A DNA stretch of 64,000 nucleotides, from assembly GCF_017302315.1 (NCBI RefSeq), contig NZ_JAFLDT010000002.1:1-64000 (forward strand), read 5' to 3'. The DNA comes from Zoogloea sp. (lineage in GTDB: Bacteria; Pseudomonadota; Gammaproteobacteria; Burkholderiales; Rhodocyclaceae). The position numbers and the translations under genes were made by a program. This document shows positions 8,876 through 19,656 of this stretch, piece after piece. Every line of letters begins with the position of its first letter. The stretch's first letter is position 1. Under the pieces are notes generated by a model. The model worked only from the letters and a program-made list of their open reading frames with translations, was not told where the DNA came from and did not search any database.

Positions 8876-9481
8876 CTATGTCTTTAGGGTGGCGCCGCGA
8901 TTGCCGATCAATTCGTGGGCTACCTCGCCAAGCTTGCGCCGGCTTGACCGGGCCTGGCGGCGCAGGAATTCAAAGGCACCCGCCCGATCCAGGTCGAGCA
9001 GGACCATCACCATGCCAGTGGCGATACTGATGTCCCTTTCCTGATTGAGGGCGGTCTGCAACTGGTCGCAGGTGGTGCGGAGGGCTTTCAATTCCGTTCC
9101 GCGGGCGATGGCGGTGGCGATCATCGGTATCAGCTGACACACATCCACCGGTTTCATGAGGTAGGCGAGGGCACCCTCAATGATGGCATTCTGGAGGCAG
9201 TTCCCATCGGTGCAACTGGAGAGCACGATGAAGGGCAGCTGAAATTGCTCCCGCAGCGTGCGGGCGAGTTCATGCTGCATGATGCACGGGAGCGGTTCAT
9301 CGAGGATGGCGAGGTCGAAATGGGCTTCCCCGCGCAGAGCGAGTGCGTGGCCTGTGTCTGTGGCGCAGGTCAGCTCGTAGCCCTCTGACTGGAGGCCGAG
9401 ATGCAGGGCTGTGGTGAACGTGGCGTCATCGGCAATCAGCAGAATGCGCGGCCGGCCGGGGGTGGAGGTATCGACGCTCAT
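8876..9481 (-). CDS. Response regulator with ANTAR RNA-binding domain
   Basis: 201 residues: a receiver domain (about 10-125) with acidic pocket ADD at 18-19, likely phospho-acceptor Asp61 (AILDEPLP) and Lys110, then an ANTAR domain (about 135-195) with a helical ISIATGMVMVLLDLDRAGAF core. ANTAR regulators such as AmiR and NasT bind paired RNA hairpins in leaders and prevent termination. Proteins of this type often control nitrogen-assimilation operons, but no nitrate or amide genes and no cognate kinase are adjacent here, so it is an orphan within the window. The start at 9481 gives an ordinary receiver N-terminus. Confidence 0.92.
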   Translation of the reverse strand: MSVDTSTPGRPRILLIADDATFTTALHLGLQSEGYELTCATDTGHALALRGEAHFDLAILDEPLPCIMQHELARTLREQFQLPFIVLSSCTDGNCLQNAIIEGALAYLMKPVDVCQLIPMIATAIARGTELKALRTTCDQLQTALNQERDISIATGMVMVLLDLDRAGAFEFLRRQARSSRRKLGEVAHELIGNRGATLKT

Positions 9482-9860
9482 GACGGGGCTCGATTGATGG
9501 CCGGGCGGTGAGGCGGATGGTGCAGGGGCCGTACAGGGTGGCTGATGGGCAGGGGCCGGCGAAGACCGGTACGGTGCCGTACGGCGCTGCTGCGCCCGGA
9601 GGAGGGCGGAATGGAGCTTGCCTGGTGAGGTGCCCCCGAGCTACGAGATCCCATGTATTGCCTGCGATGCGGTTTGCCATCGTCGGCGCGGGGGCTGGGC
9701 GCCTGATGTAATCTTCCGGAATGTGTTGCGGTCGGTGTTCCTGGGGGAGGCCCCCTGCCGAAGTGTCCGTTTACGTGGTACTCATCATACCCCATAGTCT
9801 GCCCGCGGGGGCGCCACGTCGCAGGCTTCCTTCCAGACTGGGCGCGGCTCTCCGGTATGC
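9482..9860. other. Intergenic region upstream of the ANTAR regulator
   Basis: 379 bases between the start of the ANTAR regulator gene and the end of uvrA. Bases 9579-9602 (a GTACGGC palindrome followed by GCTGCGCCCGGAGG) partly resemble the repeat core found at 5801 and 6911. A short GGGGG-AGG-CCCCC hairpin lies near 9749-9761. No gene, RNA or firm promoter was recognised, and no uvrA terminator with a T-run is evident. Confidence 0.4.
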
Positions 9861-12695
<2,835 letters not shown>

Positions 12696-12761
12696 GGGGC
12701 GTTCGGGGTGGGGGCAACCTGTTAATATACGCCTCTTGCCCCTCCCCACGCAGCAGCTTCG
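12696..12761. promoter_or_regulatory. Divergent uvrA / MFS promoter region
   Basis: A 66-base spacer must drive both directions. Read on the uvrA strand it contains TATATTAACAG (in forward coordinates about 12720-12730), which provides a -10-like TATATT and resembles one half of a LexA box. The opposite half (CTG) is not conserved, so SOS control is only suggested. Confidence 0.45.
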
Positions 12762-13958
12762 ATGGCTTCTTCCGACACCGACAAGATGAGCCCGGCCGAG
12801 CGTCGCGCCGGCGTTTCGCTGGCCGCGATCTTCGCCCTGCGCATGCTCGGCCTGTTCTTGATCCTGCCCGTCTTTGCGGTTCATGCCCGCGGCATGCCGG
12901 GCGGTGACAACGTGGCGATGGTCGGTATGGCCATCGGCGCCTACGGGCTCACCCAGGCTTTCCTGCAAATTCCCTTTGGTGCCGCCTCCGACCGTTTCGG
13001 ACGCAAGCCGGTGATCGTCTTCGGTCTGCTCCTGTTCATTGTCGGCAGCGTCGTGGCCGCCCTCGCCCAGGACGTGCAGACGGTCATCATCGGCCGGGTG
13101 TTGCAGGGTGCCGGTGCCATCTCGGCAGCAGTCACGGCCCTGGCTGCCGACCTCACCCGCGACCAGCACCGCACCAAAGTGATGGCCATGATCGGCTCCT
13201 CCATCGGCCTGGTGTTCGCCCTGTCGATGGTGGCTGCGCCGCTGCTGTACGCGTTGATCGGCATGGATGGCCTGTTCTGGCTTACCGCTACGCTGGCCGT
13301 CGGGGCCGTGTTCACGGTGCTTTTCGTCGTACCCGCCGCACCGCCGGTGCCCCGGGCCGTCGGGCGCTTCTCCGAGGTGCTGGGCAATGGCCAGCTGATG
13401 CGGCTCAACTTCGGTGTCTTCGCCCTGCATCTGATGCAGACCGCCATGTGGGTGCTGGTGCCGGCCGGCCTGGTGGCCGCCGGGCTGCCGATGGCCGAGC
13501 ACTGGAAGGTCTATCTGCCCGCGGTGCTGCTGTCTTTCGCAGTGATGGTGCCCGCCATCATCATGGCCGAGAAGAAGGGGGCCATGAAGAAGGTGTTCAA
13601 CTCGGCCATCGGCTTGCTAATTGTCGTCCAGGCCGGTTTGTACCTGACGGGAAGTGCGGGGCTGTGGCCGCTGGCCATCCTGCTGACGCTGTTCTTCGTT
13701 GCTTTCAATGTGCTCGAGGCGACCCAGCCGTCATGGATTTCGCGGATCGCGCCTCCCCATGCCAAAGGCACGGCCTTGGGCATTTACAATACATTGCAGT
13801 CCGTCGGGCTGTTTCTGGGCGGCGTCCTGGGTGGGTGGCTGGTCCAGCACGTGGGGGCGGGCGCGGTATCCCTGCTGGGGGGCGGTCTTGCCCTGGTCTG
13901 GTTGATCCTTGCCTCGGGCATGGTTCCCCCGCCGATCCGGCGTCCTGCTGCCGCCTGA
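12762..13958 (+). CDS. MFS transporter (YajR-like)
   Basis: 398-residue major-facilitator transporter with 12 predicted membrane helices. The MFS loop motif [13 protein letters not shown] is visible near residues 73-85. The later [21 protein letters not shown] helix is typical of this family. The arrangement uvrA / MFS / ssb recurs in betaproteobacteria. The substrate is unknown; drug or metabolite efflux is a family-level guess. ssb begins 31 bases downstream on the same strand. Confidence 0.92.
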   Translation: MASSDTDKMSPAERRAGVSLAAIFALRMLGLFLILPVFAVHARGMPGGDNVAMVGMAIGAYGLTQAFLQIPFGAASDRFGRKPVIVFGLLLFIVGSVVAALAQDVQTVIIGRVLQGAGAISAAVTALAADLTRDQHRTKVMAMIGSSIGLVFALSMVAAPLLYALIGMDGLFWLTATLAVGAVFTVLFVVPAAPPVPRAVGRFSEVLGNGQLMRLNFGVFALHLMQTAMWVLVPAGLVAAGLPMAEHWKVYLPAVLLSFAVMVPAIIMAEKKGAMKKVFNSAIGLLIVVQAGLYLTGSAGLWPLAILLTLFFVAFNVLEATQPSWISRIAPPHAKGTALGIYNTLQSVGLFLGGVLGGWLVQHVGAGAVSLLGGGLALVWLILASGMVPPPIRRPAAA

Positions 13959-13989
13959 TTCCGCCCCAAGAATTTTTCAGGAGAGACAT

Positions 13990-14511
13990 ATGGCTTCGGT
14001 CAACAAGGTGATTCTTATCGGCAACCTGGGCAAGGACCCGGAAACCCGCTATGCCCCGAGTGGCGACGCGATCTGCAACATCACCCTCGCCACCACCGAC
14101 ACCTGGCGCGACAAGGCCAGCGGTGAGAAGCGCGAGGCCACCGAATGGCACCGGGTGGTGTTCTTCGGCAAGCTTGCCGAGATCGCCGGTCAGTATCTGC
14201 GCAAGGGGAGCGCGGTGTATGTCGAAGGCTCCCTGCGCACGCGCAAGTGGCAGGACAAGGATGGGCAGGATCGCTACACCACCGAAATCCGTGCTGACGA
14301 GATGAAAATGCTGGGCAGCCGCCAGGGCATGGGCGGCGCGGATGCCCCGTCACGCAACGAAGGCAGTTTCGCGCCTGCTGCGGGTGGCGGAGGCCGGGAT
14401 GGCGGCTACGGCGGTGCTCCGGCCCCCGCTCCTGCTCCCGCCGGTGCATCGGCCCCAAAGAAGCCGGCAGGGGGTGGTTTTGGTGATTTTGACGACGATA
14501 TCCCATTTTGA
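13990..14511 (+). CDS. ssb: Single-stranded DNA-binding protein
   Basis: 173 residues: an N-terminal OB fold (1-110; [33 protein letters not shown]), a Gly/Pro/Ala-rich flexible linker (about 115-162) and the conserved acidic tail DFDDDIPF, which recruits replication and repair proteins. The AGGAG at 13979-13983 supports the ATG at 13990. It coats single-stranded DNA in replication and recombination; placement near uvrA is common. Confidence 0.98.
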   Translation: MASVNKVILIGNLGKDPETRYAPSGDAICNITLATTDTWRDKASGEKREATEWHRVVFFGKLAEIAGQYLRKGSAVYVEGSLRTRKWQDKDGQDRYTTEIRADEMKMLGSRQGMGGADAPSRNEGSFAPAAGGGGRDGGYGGAPAPAPAPAGASAPKKPAGGGFGDFDDDIPF

Positions 14512-14620
14512 GATATTGTCGTCAATTGAAGGAGATGCCGGGGCAAAGTCAGCGCCCCGACACCACCGGCTTAGCTGGTAACATCGTTCAACACTGACTC
14601 GTTCTTTATGCCCTATTGAA

Positions 14621-15244
14621 ATGGCCGCCACGCCCGAATCTCCTGAAAAGGAATATTGCAGCACCTCCGAAGCCGCCCAGCGCTTGGGGCTTTCCTTGGG
14701 CACTGTCCAGCAGATGGTCGAGAACGGCCAGTTGGAAGGATGGAAGACTGCCGGGGGGCATCGGCGCATCCGAGTGAGTTCGATCGAAGAGTTCCGTGCC
14801 CGTTCCATGGCGGGTGGTGGGCAGAGTGCGCTACGGGCTGCAGCAGGTGTCCTCCAGGTGCTTGTGGCGGAGGACGATCGCATCCTGCAGAAGCTCTATG
14901 AGCACACTTTTTCCACCTGGGCTTTGCCTCTTCAGGTGCGCATGGTGTCCAGCGGGATTGATGGTCTCCTTGAGATCGGCCGTGTTCCGCCTGACTTGCT
15001 GATCACCGATCTGCGCATGCCGGGCATTGACGGGTTCGAGATGATCCGTCGCCTGCGGGCCGACCCCCAGCTGCAGGATCTCGACATCGTGGTGGTCAGC
15101 GGACTTACTGAAGACGAGATCGTCGAGAACGGTGGCTTGCCGGCTGATGTGATCCTGTACAGCAAACCTGTCCCATTCCGTGAACTCAAGGGCTACGTCC
15201 AGGCCAAGATCATGGCCCTCCAGCGACGCGGCCGGGCCACCTGA
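14621..15244 (+). CDS. Excisionase-type HTH / response-regulator receiver fusion
   Basis: 207 residues with an unusual order: an N-terminal MerR/excisionase-like helix-turn-helix (about 12-60; STSEAAQRLGLSLGTVQQMV and GHRRIRVSSIEEF) and a C-terminal receiver (about 78-195). The receiver has its acidic pocket (EDD at 84-86), phospho-acceptor Asp130 in LLITDLRMPG and Lys182 in YSKPV. DNA binding by the HTH gated by receiver phosphorylation is inferred. No histidine kinase gene is adjacent. It lies 109 bases after ssb; no strong ribosome site precedes its ATG. Target genes are unknown. Confidence 0.85.
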   Translation: MAATPESPEKEYCSTSEAAQRLGLSLGTVQQMVENGQLEGWKTAGGHRRIRVSSIEEFRARSMAGGGQSALRAAAGVLQVLVAEDDRILQKLYEHTFSTWALPLQVRMVSSGIDGLLEIGRVPPDLLITDLRMPGIDGFEMIRRLRADPQLQDLDIVVVSGLTEDEIVENGGLPADVILYSKPVPFRELKGYVQAKIMALQRRGRAT

Positions 15245-15667
15245 ACACGCATCACGCTTTTCACCTGCCGTTCGGCAGGTCTTGCTGAATCTGATCTTCC
15301 GCTGATTCTCCTTCCCCTGCCCGTCGGCCTGGCCGGCAGGGGCTTGCGTCCATCTCCCTGTTTCACGGCGAGCGGTCTGTGAAATGACGTGAAGCCTGCA
15401 TTCAATATATCCGTATCCAGTGATGCCCTCCGCCTCCCTGGAGTCGGATTTCGCACTGTTTCATAAAATTTCGTGAATTCCCCAGGCATTTTTACGCAGT
15501 CCTCCGGCGCGCTTCTGCGCTAAATTCAGTAAAAAATATCGATTTGGCAATATGCCGTTCAAAATCTACCTTTGTTGTAGAATTTGACGTAACTGTTAAT
15601 TTCTGTCTTGAGACATTGCCTGTTCGGCGTGCCGTCAAGTGTCGCCTACCACTGCATCCGCGCTGGA
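15245..15667. other. AT-richer intergenic region upstream of an orphan gene
   Basis: About 420 bases. The first part carries a short hairpin around 15262-15282 (CTGCCGTTCGGCAG) just after the HTH-receiver gene, perhaps a terminator without a T-run. The part from 15440 to 15605 is markedly AT-richer than the surrounding genes and contains the interrupted palindrome listed separately. No RNA gene was recognised. Confidence 0.5.
15559..15587. promoter_or_regulatory. 29-bp interrupted palindrome, candidate operator
   Basis: TCAAAATCTAC at 15559-15569 and GTAGAATTTGA at 15577-15587 are inverted repeats with 10 of 11 positions paired and a 7-base spacer. It lies in the AT-rich leader 80-110 bases upstream of the orphan gene. 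The size suits a dimeric regulator; the regulator's identity is unknown. Confidence 0.4.
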
Positions 15668-16261
15668 ATGCACCCGAGGGCCAGCCTCATGTTCTGCAAG
15701 CTCGAGCAAGAATCCTTGTCGCGTATGGGGCGGCAATTCGGTCAGCCCCTTGGAGATGACGACGTGGGAGATCCCGTTTCTGAAGCCGCGATCACCGGGG
15801 CTGCCCTGGTTCGCCACCTGGACGATGTGCGTTTCGCCACCCTTCGGGCCCTGCGTCAGCTCCTGCGTGCCCTGGATGCCGAGAGGATTGCCATCGGTCT
15901 GCTCAGTCCGGACGGCGAGAGGATCAAGGAAGAGCTCGTGTGGGTCAGCGGCTTTGGCCGCTGCGGCGAGTCGGAGCGCGTGGTGTCGTGCGCGTCCTTC
16001 AGTGATGAGTTGCGCATCTGGCTGGCTTCCCGGGAGGATTCCGTCAGCATTGGCATCGATGCCCGCTCTCCGGCGTGGCACGAACTGCCCTGTGATCAGC
16101 TATTGCTGGTGCGGGGCGGCCCGACCGAACGCGCCCAGCCGTGCCCGGTACTGGTGGCCCAGCTTCGTGGGGGTACCCGCCTGCGCGAGCCGGCGGCCCA
16201 GGCTATCTCGATTCTGCTCAAGGAATATGTCGTGCGGCGGGCCTCCGCAGCCCAGAACTAG
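15668..16261 (+). CDS. Hypothetical protein, possibly GAF-like
   Basis: Protein of about 197 residues that I do not recognise. It is soluble, with no signal peptide or membrane helix. The middle (LRALRQLLRALDAERIAIGLLSPDG) and C-terminal part (VLVAQLRGGTRLREPAAQAISILLKEYV) have the alternating strand/helix look of a GAF-like sensor domain, but no diagnostic motif is present. The start is uncertain: ATG 15668, ATG 15689 (GAGGG upstream) or a TTG at 15608. It is preceded by an AT-rich leader with a palindrome and is convergent with the hydrogenase operon. Confidence 0.6.
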   Translation: MHPRASLMFCKLEQESLSRMGRQFGQPLGDDDVGDPVSEAAITGAALVRHLDDVRFATLRALRQLLRALDAERIAIGLLSPDGERIKEELVWVSGFGRCGESERVVSCASFSDELRIWLASREDSVSIGIDARSPAWHELPCDQLLLVRGGPTERAQPCPVLVAQLRGGTRLREPAAQAISILLKEYVVRRASAAQN

Positions 16262-16358
16262 CCCCCGGGCTTGCCTCCGCAGGTGTGACGAAGGCGTCGC
16301 CGCACAAGGGAGGCGGTGAGCGTCGGAGGGGTGAAGCCGGGCCGCGCAGTCTATGTGC

Positions 16359-16859
16359 TCACACGCACTCAGGCGCGGGGCTGGTGGCACGGTCATGGGT
16401 CTGCCGCTGGCGCCAGGCTTGTGCTTCAGGCAGGGCAAGGCATTCCGCCAGATGCGCGCGCGCCGCTTGGAGGTGTATTCGCGCCGCCTCGCCGAGGCCT
16501 TCGCCCAGCTCGAAATGATCGCCGCGGATGCACAGCACGAAGGCCGGTGGCGTGACCGGTCGAAGTTGCGCGTGCACCTGCAGCACCGCCGATGGGGTCA
16601 GGGCATGGGTGGTGATGGACATGCCGGCGGAGGCGCTCACCTCGTAGAAGCCGAAGGGGGCGGGTGTGCCGGTGCCGGCGTCAATGAACAGGGCCAGATC
16701 GTGGCCGTCAAGGTCCAGGGCATGCTCGATCTGTAGCTGGAAGTCGGTCACCAGGGTGACCCCGGGCAGACTCTGTGTTTCGAGTTCGGCCATCAGGAGC
16801 GGGCCGAGGGCGTCATCGCCCCGGGAAGGGTTGCCCACGGCGAAGATCACCAGGGACAT
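16359..16859 (-). CDS. hoxW: HoxW-type hydrogenase maturation endopeptidase
   Basis: 166-residue protease that removes the C-terminal peptide of the HoxH large subunit after nickel insertion. The HyaD/HybD-family nickel-sensing elements are visible: GNPSRGDDALGP near the N-terminus and LALFIDAGTGTP in the middle. The ATG at 16859 starts five bases after the hoxH stop codon (16864-16866), giving a tight operon; a start 21 bases upstream would overlap hoxH. Specificity for HoxH is inferred from position and matches the C-terminal tail still encoded on hoxH. Confidence 0.92.
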   Translation of the reverse strand: MSLVIFAVGNPSRGDDALGPLLMAELETQSLPGVTLVTDFQLQIEHALDLDGHDLALFIDAGTGTPAPFGFYEVSASAGMSITTHALTPSAVLQVHAQLRPVTPPAFVLCIRGDHFELGEGLGEAARIHLQAARAHLAECLALPEAQAWRQRQTHDRATSPAPECV

Positions 16860-16863
16860 GGCC

Positions 16864-18330
16864 TCAGCCTCCGTGGGCAACCCGGTCCGCCAGGCTGCCG
16901 TCGGCGGTCAGCAATTCCACCACCAGCGGCATCTTGCCCAGAGCGTGGGTGGCGCAGGACAGGCAAGGGTCGAAGGCGCGGATGGCCACCTCGATGTGGT
17001 TGAGCAGCCCCTCGGTGAGCTGGCGCCCGTCCAGATAGCGGCGCGCCACTTGGCGCACGGCCTCGTTCATGGCCTGATTGTTGTGGGTGGTGGACACGAT
17101 CAGGTTGCAATAGCTCACCAGGTCGTCGTCGTCCACCCGGTAGTGGTGGATCAGGGTGCCCCGGGGCGCTTCGATGATGCCGACGCCTTCGCGCCCCTTG
17201 GTGCCCTCGTTCATGCGCTGGTTGGAGAGCAGGTCCGGATCGTCGAGCAAGCTGCGGATCACCTCGGCGGCATGGAGCATTTCGATCATGCGGGCCCAGT
17301 GGTAGGCCAGCGGGGCGTGCACCGGCTCGCCTTCGCCGTGGGCGATGAAGGCCTGGCGCTCGATCTCGGCAAGCGCGCTGGGGATGAAGTCACAGTTCTG
17401 TACCCGGGCCAGGGGGCCGACCTTGTACCAGCCACGGGCAGGGCCGAGATCCTTCATGAAGGGGAACTTCATGTAGCTCCAGGACTTCACCTCCTCGACG
17501 ATGTGCTGCTCGTAGTCGGCGCAGGGGATGCCGTCCCTGACGATGTGGCCGCGGGCATCGCGCAGGCGCAGGTGCCCATCGTAGAGGTCCATGGCACCGT
17601 CGGCCCGCACCAGGCTGAACAGGTGGCTGCGGAACAGGCCGAACTCGTCGTACAGGGCGCGGTCACTTTCGTGCAGCCGCCGGGCAAGGTGCACCGCGTC
17701 GCGGCTCCAGGCGATCATCTGGTCGGCGTCGGCGAGCAGCTCGTCGCGTTCGGCGGCGGTGAGTGACTTGTTCACACCGCCCGGCACTGCCCCGGTGCCG
17801 TGCACCCGCTTGCCGGCGGTGATGCGGATCACCTCCTGGCCAAACTTGCGCAGCAGCACCCCCTGCCGCGCCACCTCCGGATGCGCCGCCGCCACGCCGA
17901 CGATGTTGCGTTGCTGGACGGGTGACTCGAAGCCGAAGAGCAGGTCGGGGGACGACAGATGGAAGAAGTGCAGGGCGTGGGACTGGAGGATCTGCCCGTA
18001 GTGCATCAGGCGGCGGATCTTCTCGGCCGTGGGGGTGAGGGTGAGGGCACCCACCACCGGGTCGAGGGCCTTGGCGGCGGCCAGATGGTGGCTCACCGGG
18101 CAGATGCCGCACAGGCGTTGCACCATCACCGGGACTTCCCAGTAGGGCCGGCCCTGGATGAATTTCTCGAAGCCGCGGAACTCGACGATATGCAGCCGCG
18201 CCTCCTTCACGTGGCCGGCTTCGTCGAGCAGCAGGGTGACCTTGCCGTGGCCTTCCACCCGCGAGACGGGGTCGATGGCCACCCGGCGCAGGCCTTCGCG
18301 GTTGACGGCGGTTTCCAGTTCGAAGCTCAT
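16864..18330 (-). CDS. hoxH: NAD-reducing [NiFe] hydrogenase large subunit
   Basis: 488-residue catalytic subunit, the length of the Cupriavidus soluble hydrogenase HoxH. The N-terminal nickel motif is QRLCGICPVSHH and the C-terminal one DPCLSCATH. A further 26-residue tail after this histidine is the part removed by the HoxW peptidase. It oxidises or evolves H2 at the NiFe(CN)2CO centre in the cytoplasm, exchanging electrons with NAD through HoxFUY. It begins 10 bases after hoxY ends. Confidence 0.98.
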   Translation of the reverse strand: MSFELETAVNREGLRRVAIDPVSRVEGHGKVTLLLDEAGHVKEARLHIVEFRGFEKFIQGRPYWEVPVMVQRLCGICPVSHHLAAAKALDPVVGALTLTPTAEKIRRLMHYGQILQSHALHFFHLSSPDLLFGFESPVQQRNIVGVAAAHPEVARQGVLLRKFGQEVIRITAGKRVHGTGAVPGGVNKSLTAAERDELLADADQMIAWSRDAVHLARRLHESDRALYDEFGLFRSHLFSLVRADGAMDLYDGHLRLRDARGHIVRDGIPCADYEQHIVEEVKSWSYMKFPFMKDLGPARGWYKVGPLARVQNCDFIPSALAEIERQAFIAHGEGEPVHAPLAYHWARMIEMLHAAEVIRSLLDDPDLLSNQRMNEGTKGREGVGIIEAPRGTLIHHYRVDDDDLVSYCNLIVSTTHNNQAMNEAVRQVARRYLDGRQLTEGLLNHIEVAIRAFDPCLSCATHALGKMPLVVELLTADGSLADRVAHGG

Positions 18331-18340
18331 GGTATGAACC

Positions 18341-18952
18341 TCAGTCGTAGTGCAGCAGGCCGCCGGTCAGGCGCGGGGTCCGGCCGGCGATCAGATCGGT
18401 GAGGAACTTCCAGATTGCCGGCCCCGAAGGCGGGCAGCCGGGCAGGAAGTAGTCGATGCGCACCACCTCGTGGATGGGCCGCACCTTGTCGAGGGGCAGG
18501 GGCAGCTCCGGGTCGTTGGGGATTTGGCCGTTGGCGATGCCGGGGCGGAACTGATAGACCTCGCGCAGGCATTCGGACAGGGGCAGGTGGTTGCGCTGGG
18601 CCGGCAGGCCGCCATTGACGGCGCAGGCACCAAGGGCGATCAGGGTCTTGCAGTTGCGGCGGAAGGCGCGCAGTACGTGCACGTTCTCGGCATTGCACAC
18701 GCCGCCTTCTATCAGGCCGATGTCGCAGGGCCCCACTTCCTTGATATCGGTGAGGGGCGAGCGGTCGAACTCGATCAGCTCGACCAGTTCGAAGAGGTGC
18801 TCGTCGATGTCGAGAAAGGACATGTGGCAGCCGAAGCAGCCGGCCAGGGAGGTGGTGGCGACGCGCAGCTTGCGGGCGGGGGCGCTAACTGGACTACCTC
18901 CGCCCTCTCGGGCTGCGGTGCGAGCGCCTTCGGGCGGCCGGGCGGGGCTCAT
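18341..18952 (-). CDS. hoxY: NAD-reducing hydrogenase small subunit
   Basis: 203-residue small subunit carrying the proximal iron-sulfur cluster. Cluster ligands are in SLAGCFGCHMSF, ALGACAVNGG and PGCPPSGPAIW; there is no Tat signal, so it is cytoplasmic. The ATG at 18952 overlaps the hoxU stop (ATGA). This start gives about 27 extra low-complexity residues (Pro/Ala/Arg-rich) before the conserved RVATTSLAGCFGC core, and no ATG, GTG or TTG is available closer to the core. Confidence 0.95.
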   Translation of the reverse strand: MSPARPPEGARTAAREGGGSPVSAPARKLRVATTSLAGCFGCHMSFLDIDEHLFELVELIEFDRSPLTDIKEVGPCDIGLIEGGVCNAENVHVLRAFRRNCKTLIALGACAVNGGLPAQRNHLPLSECLREVYQFRPGIANGQIPNDPELPLPLDKVRPIHEVVRIDYFLPGCPPSGPAIWKFLTDLIAGRTPRLTGGLLHYD

Positions 18953-19656
18953 GATTCCTCCTCCTTGAGCTTCTGGCTGCGGATACTGGCCGCGTCGTAG
19001 GTGCGCTCGCCGATGGGTACGGCAAAGCCGGGGCCCTTGTGGAGAATCACACCCACCGGGCAGATGTGGGCTGCCAGATCGTCTTTGCTGAAGTCCGTGT
19101 CGGCCAGTCGGCCCGATTCCGCATTGACCACCAGGTGCTTGTTGATGCCTCTGCCCGTGAGGGCGAACACCGACTTGCCGTCCACGTCGCGGCTGGCGCG
19201 CACGCACAGCTCGCAGAAGATGCAGCGGTTGAAGTCGAGCAGTACGTCCGGGTGGGAGGCGTCCACCGGGCGGTCGGGGTAGAAGTGGCGGAAGCGCGAG
19301 GTGAGCATCTCGTACTCGTAGCCCAGGGCCTGCAGCTCGCAGCTGCCGCTCTTCTCGCAGGAGGGGCAGAAGTGATTGCCCTCCACGAAGAGCATCTGCA
19401 GGAGGGCGCGACGTTCGCCGTTCATCTCGGGGGTATTGCTTTCCACCTCCCAGCCTTCCTTGGCCGGCGTGGCGCAGGCCGAAACATGGCGACCGGCGGC
19501 CTTGACGATGCACAGCTTGCAGCTACCGTGGGCGGGAAAATCCTTGTGCCAGCACAGGCTGGGGATGTAGTGGCCGGCCTTGCGGGCGGCTTCGAGGATG
19601 CTCTGGCCGTCCTCGAAGGGCACCGGCTGACCATCGAGAAGGAACTGCTTGCTCAT
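18949..19656 (-). CDS. hoxU: NAD-reducing hydrogenase diaphorase subunit HoxU
   Basis: 235-residue subunit related to the N-terminal part of NuoG. A [2Fe-2S] ferredoxin fold is marked by SLCWHKDFPAHGSCKLC and SACATPA. Further cluster motifs are HFCPSCEKSGSCELQ, and CIFCELC with AAHICPVG. It relays electrons between HoxF and HoxY. It overlaps hoxF by four bases at its start and hoxY at its end, so the operon is translationally coupled. Confidence 0.97.
   Translation of the reverse strand: MSKQFLLDGQPVPFEDGQSILEAARKAGHYIPSLCWHKDFPAHGSCKLCIVKAAGRHVSACATPAKEGWEVESNTPEMNGERRALLQMLFVEGNHFCPSCEKSGSCELQALGYEYEMLTSRFRHFYPDRPVDASHPDVLLDFNRCIFCELCVRASRDVDGKSVFALTGRGINKHLVVNAESGRLADTDFSKDDLAAHICPVGVILHKGPGFAVPIGERTYDAASIRSQKLKEEES

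Noticed and set aside
9426-9795. Minus-strand frames in the spacer between the ANTAR regulator and uvrA
   Set aside because: Proline- and arginine-rich translations overlapping repeat-like sequence; no ribosome site or family similarity.
15639-16319. Alternative overlapping frame (226 codons) across the orphan gene
   Set aside because: It is Ser/Pro/Arg/Trp-rich without secondary-structure pattern; the 15668 frame has a balanced, globular composition.
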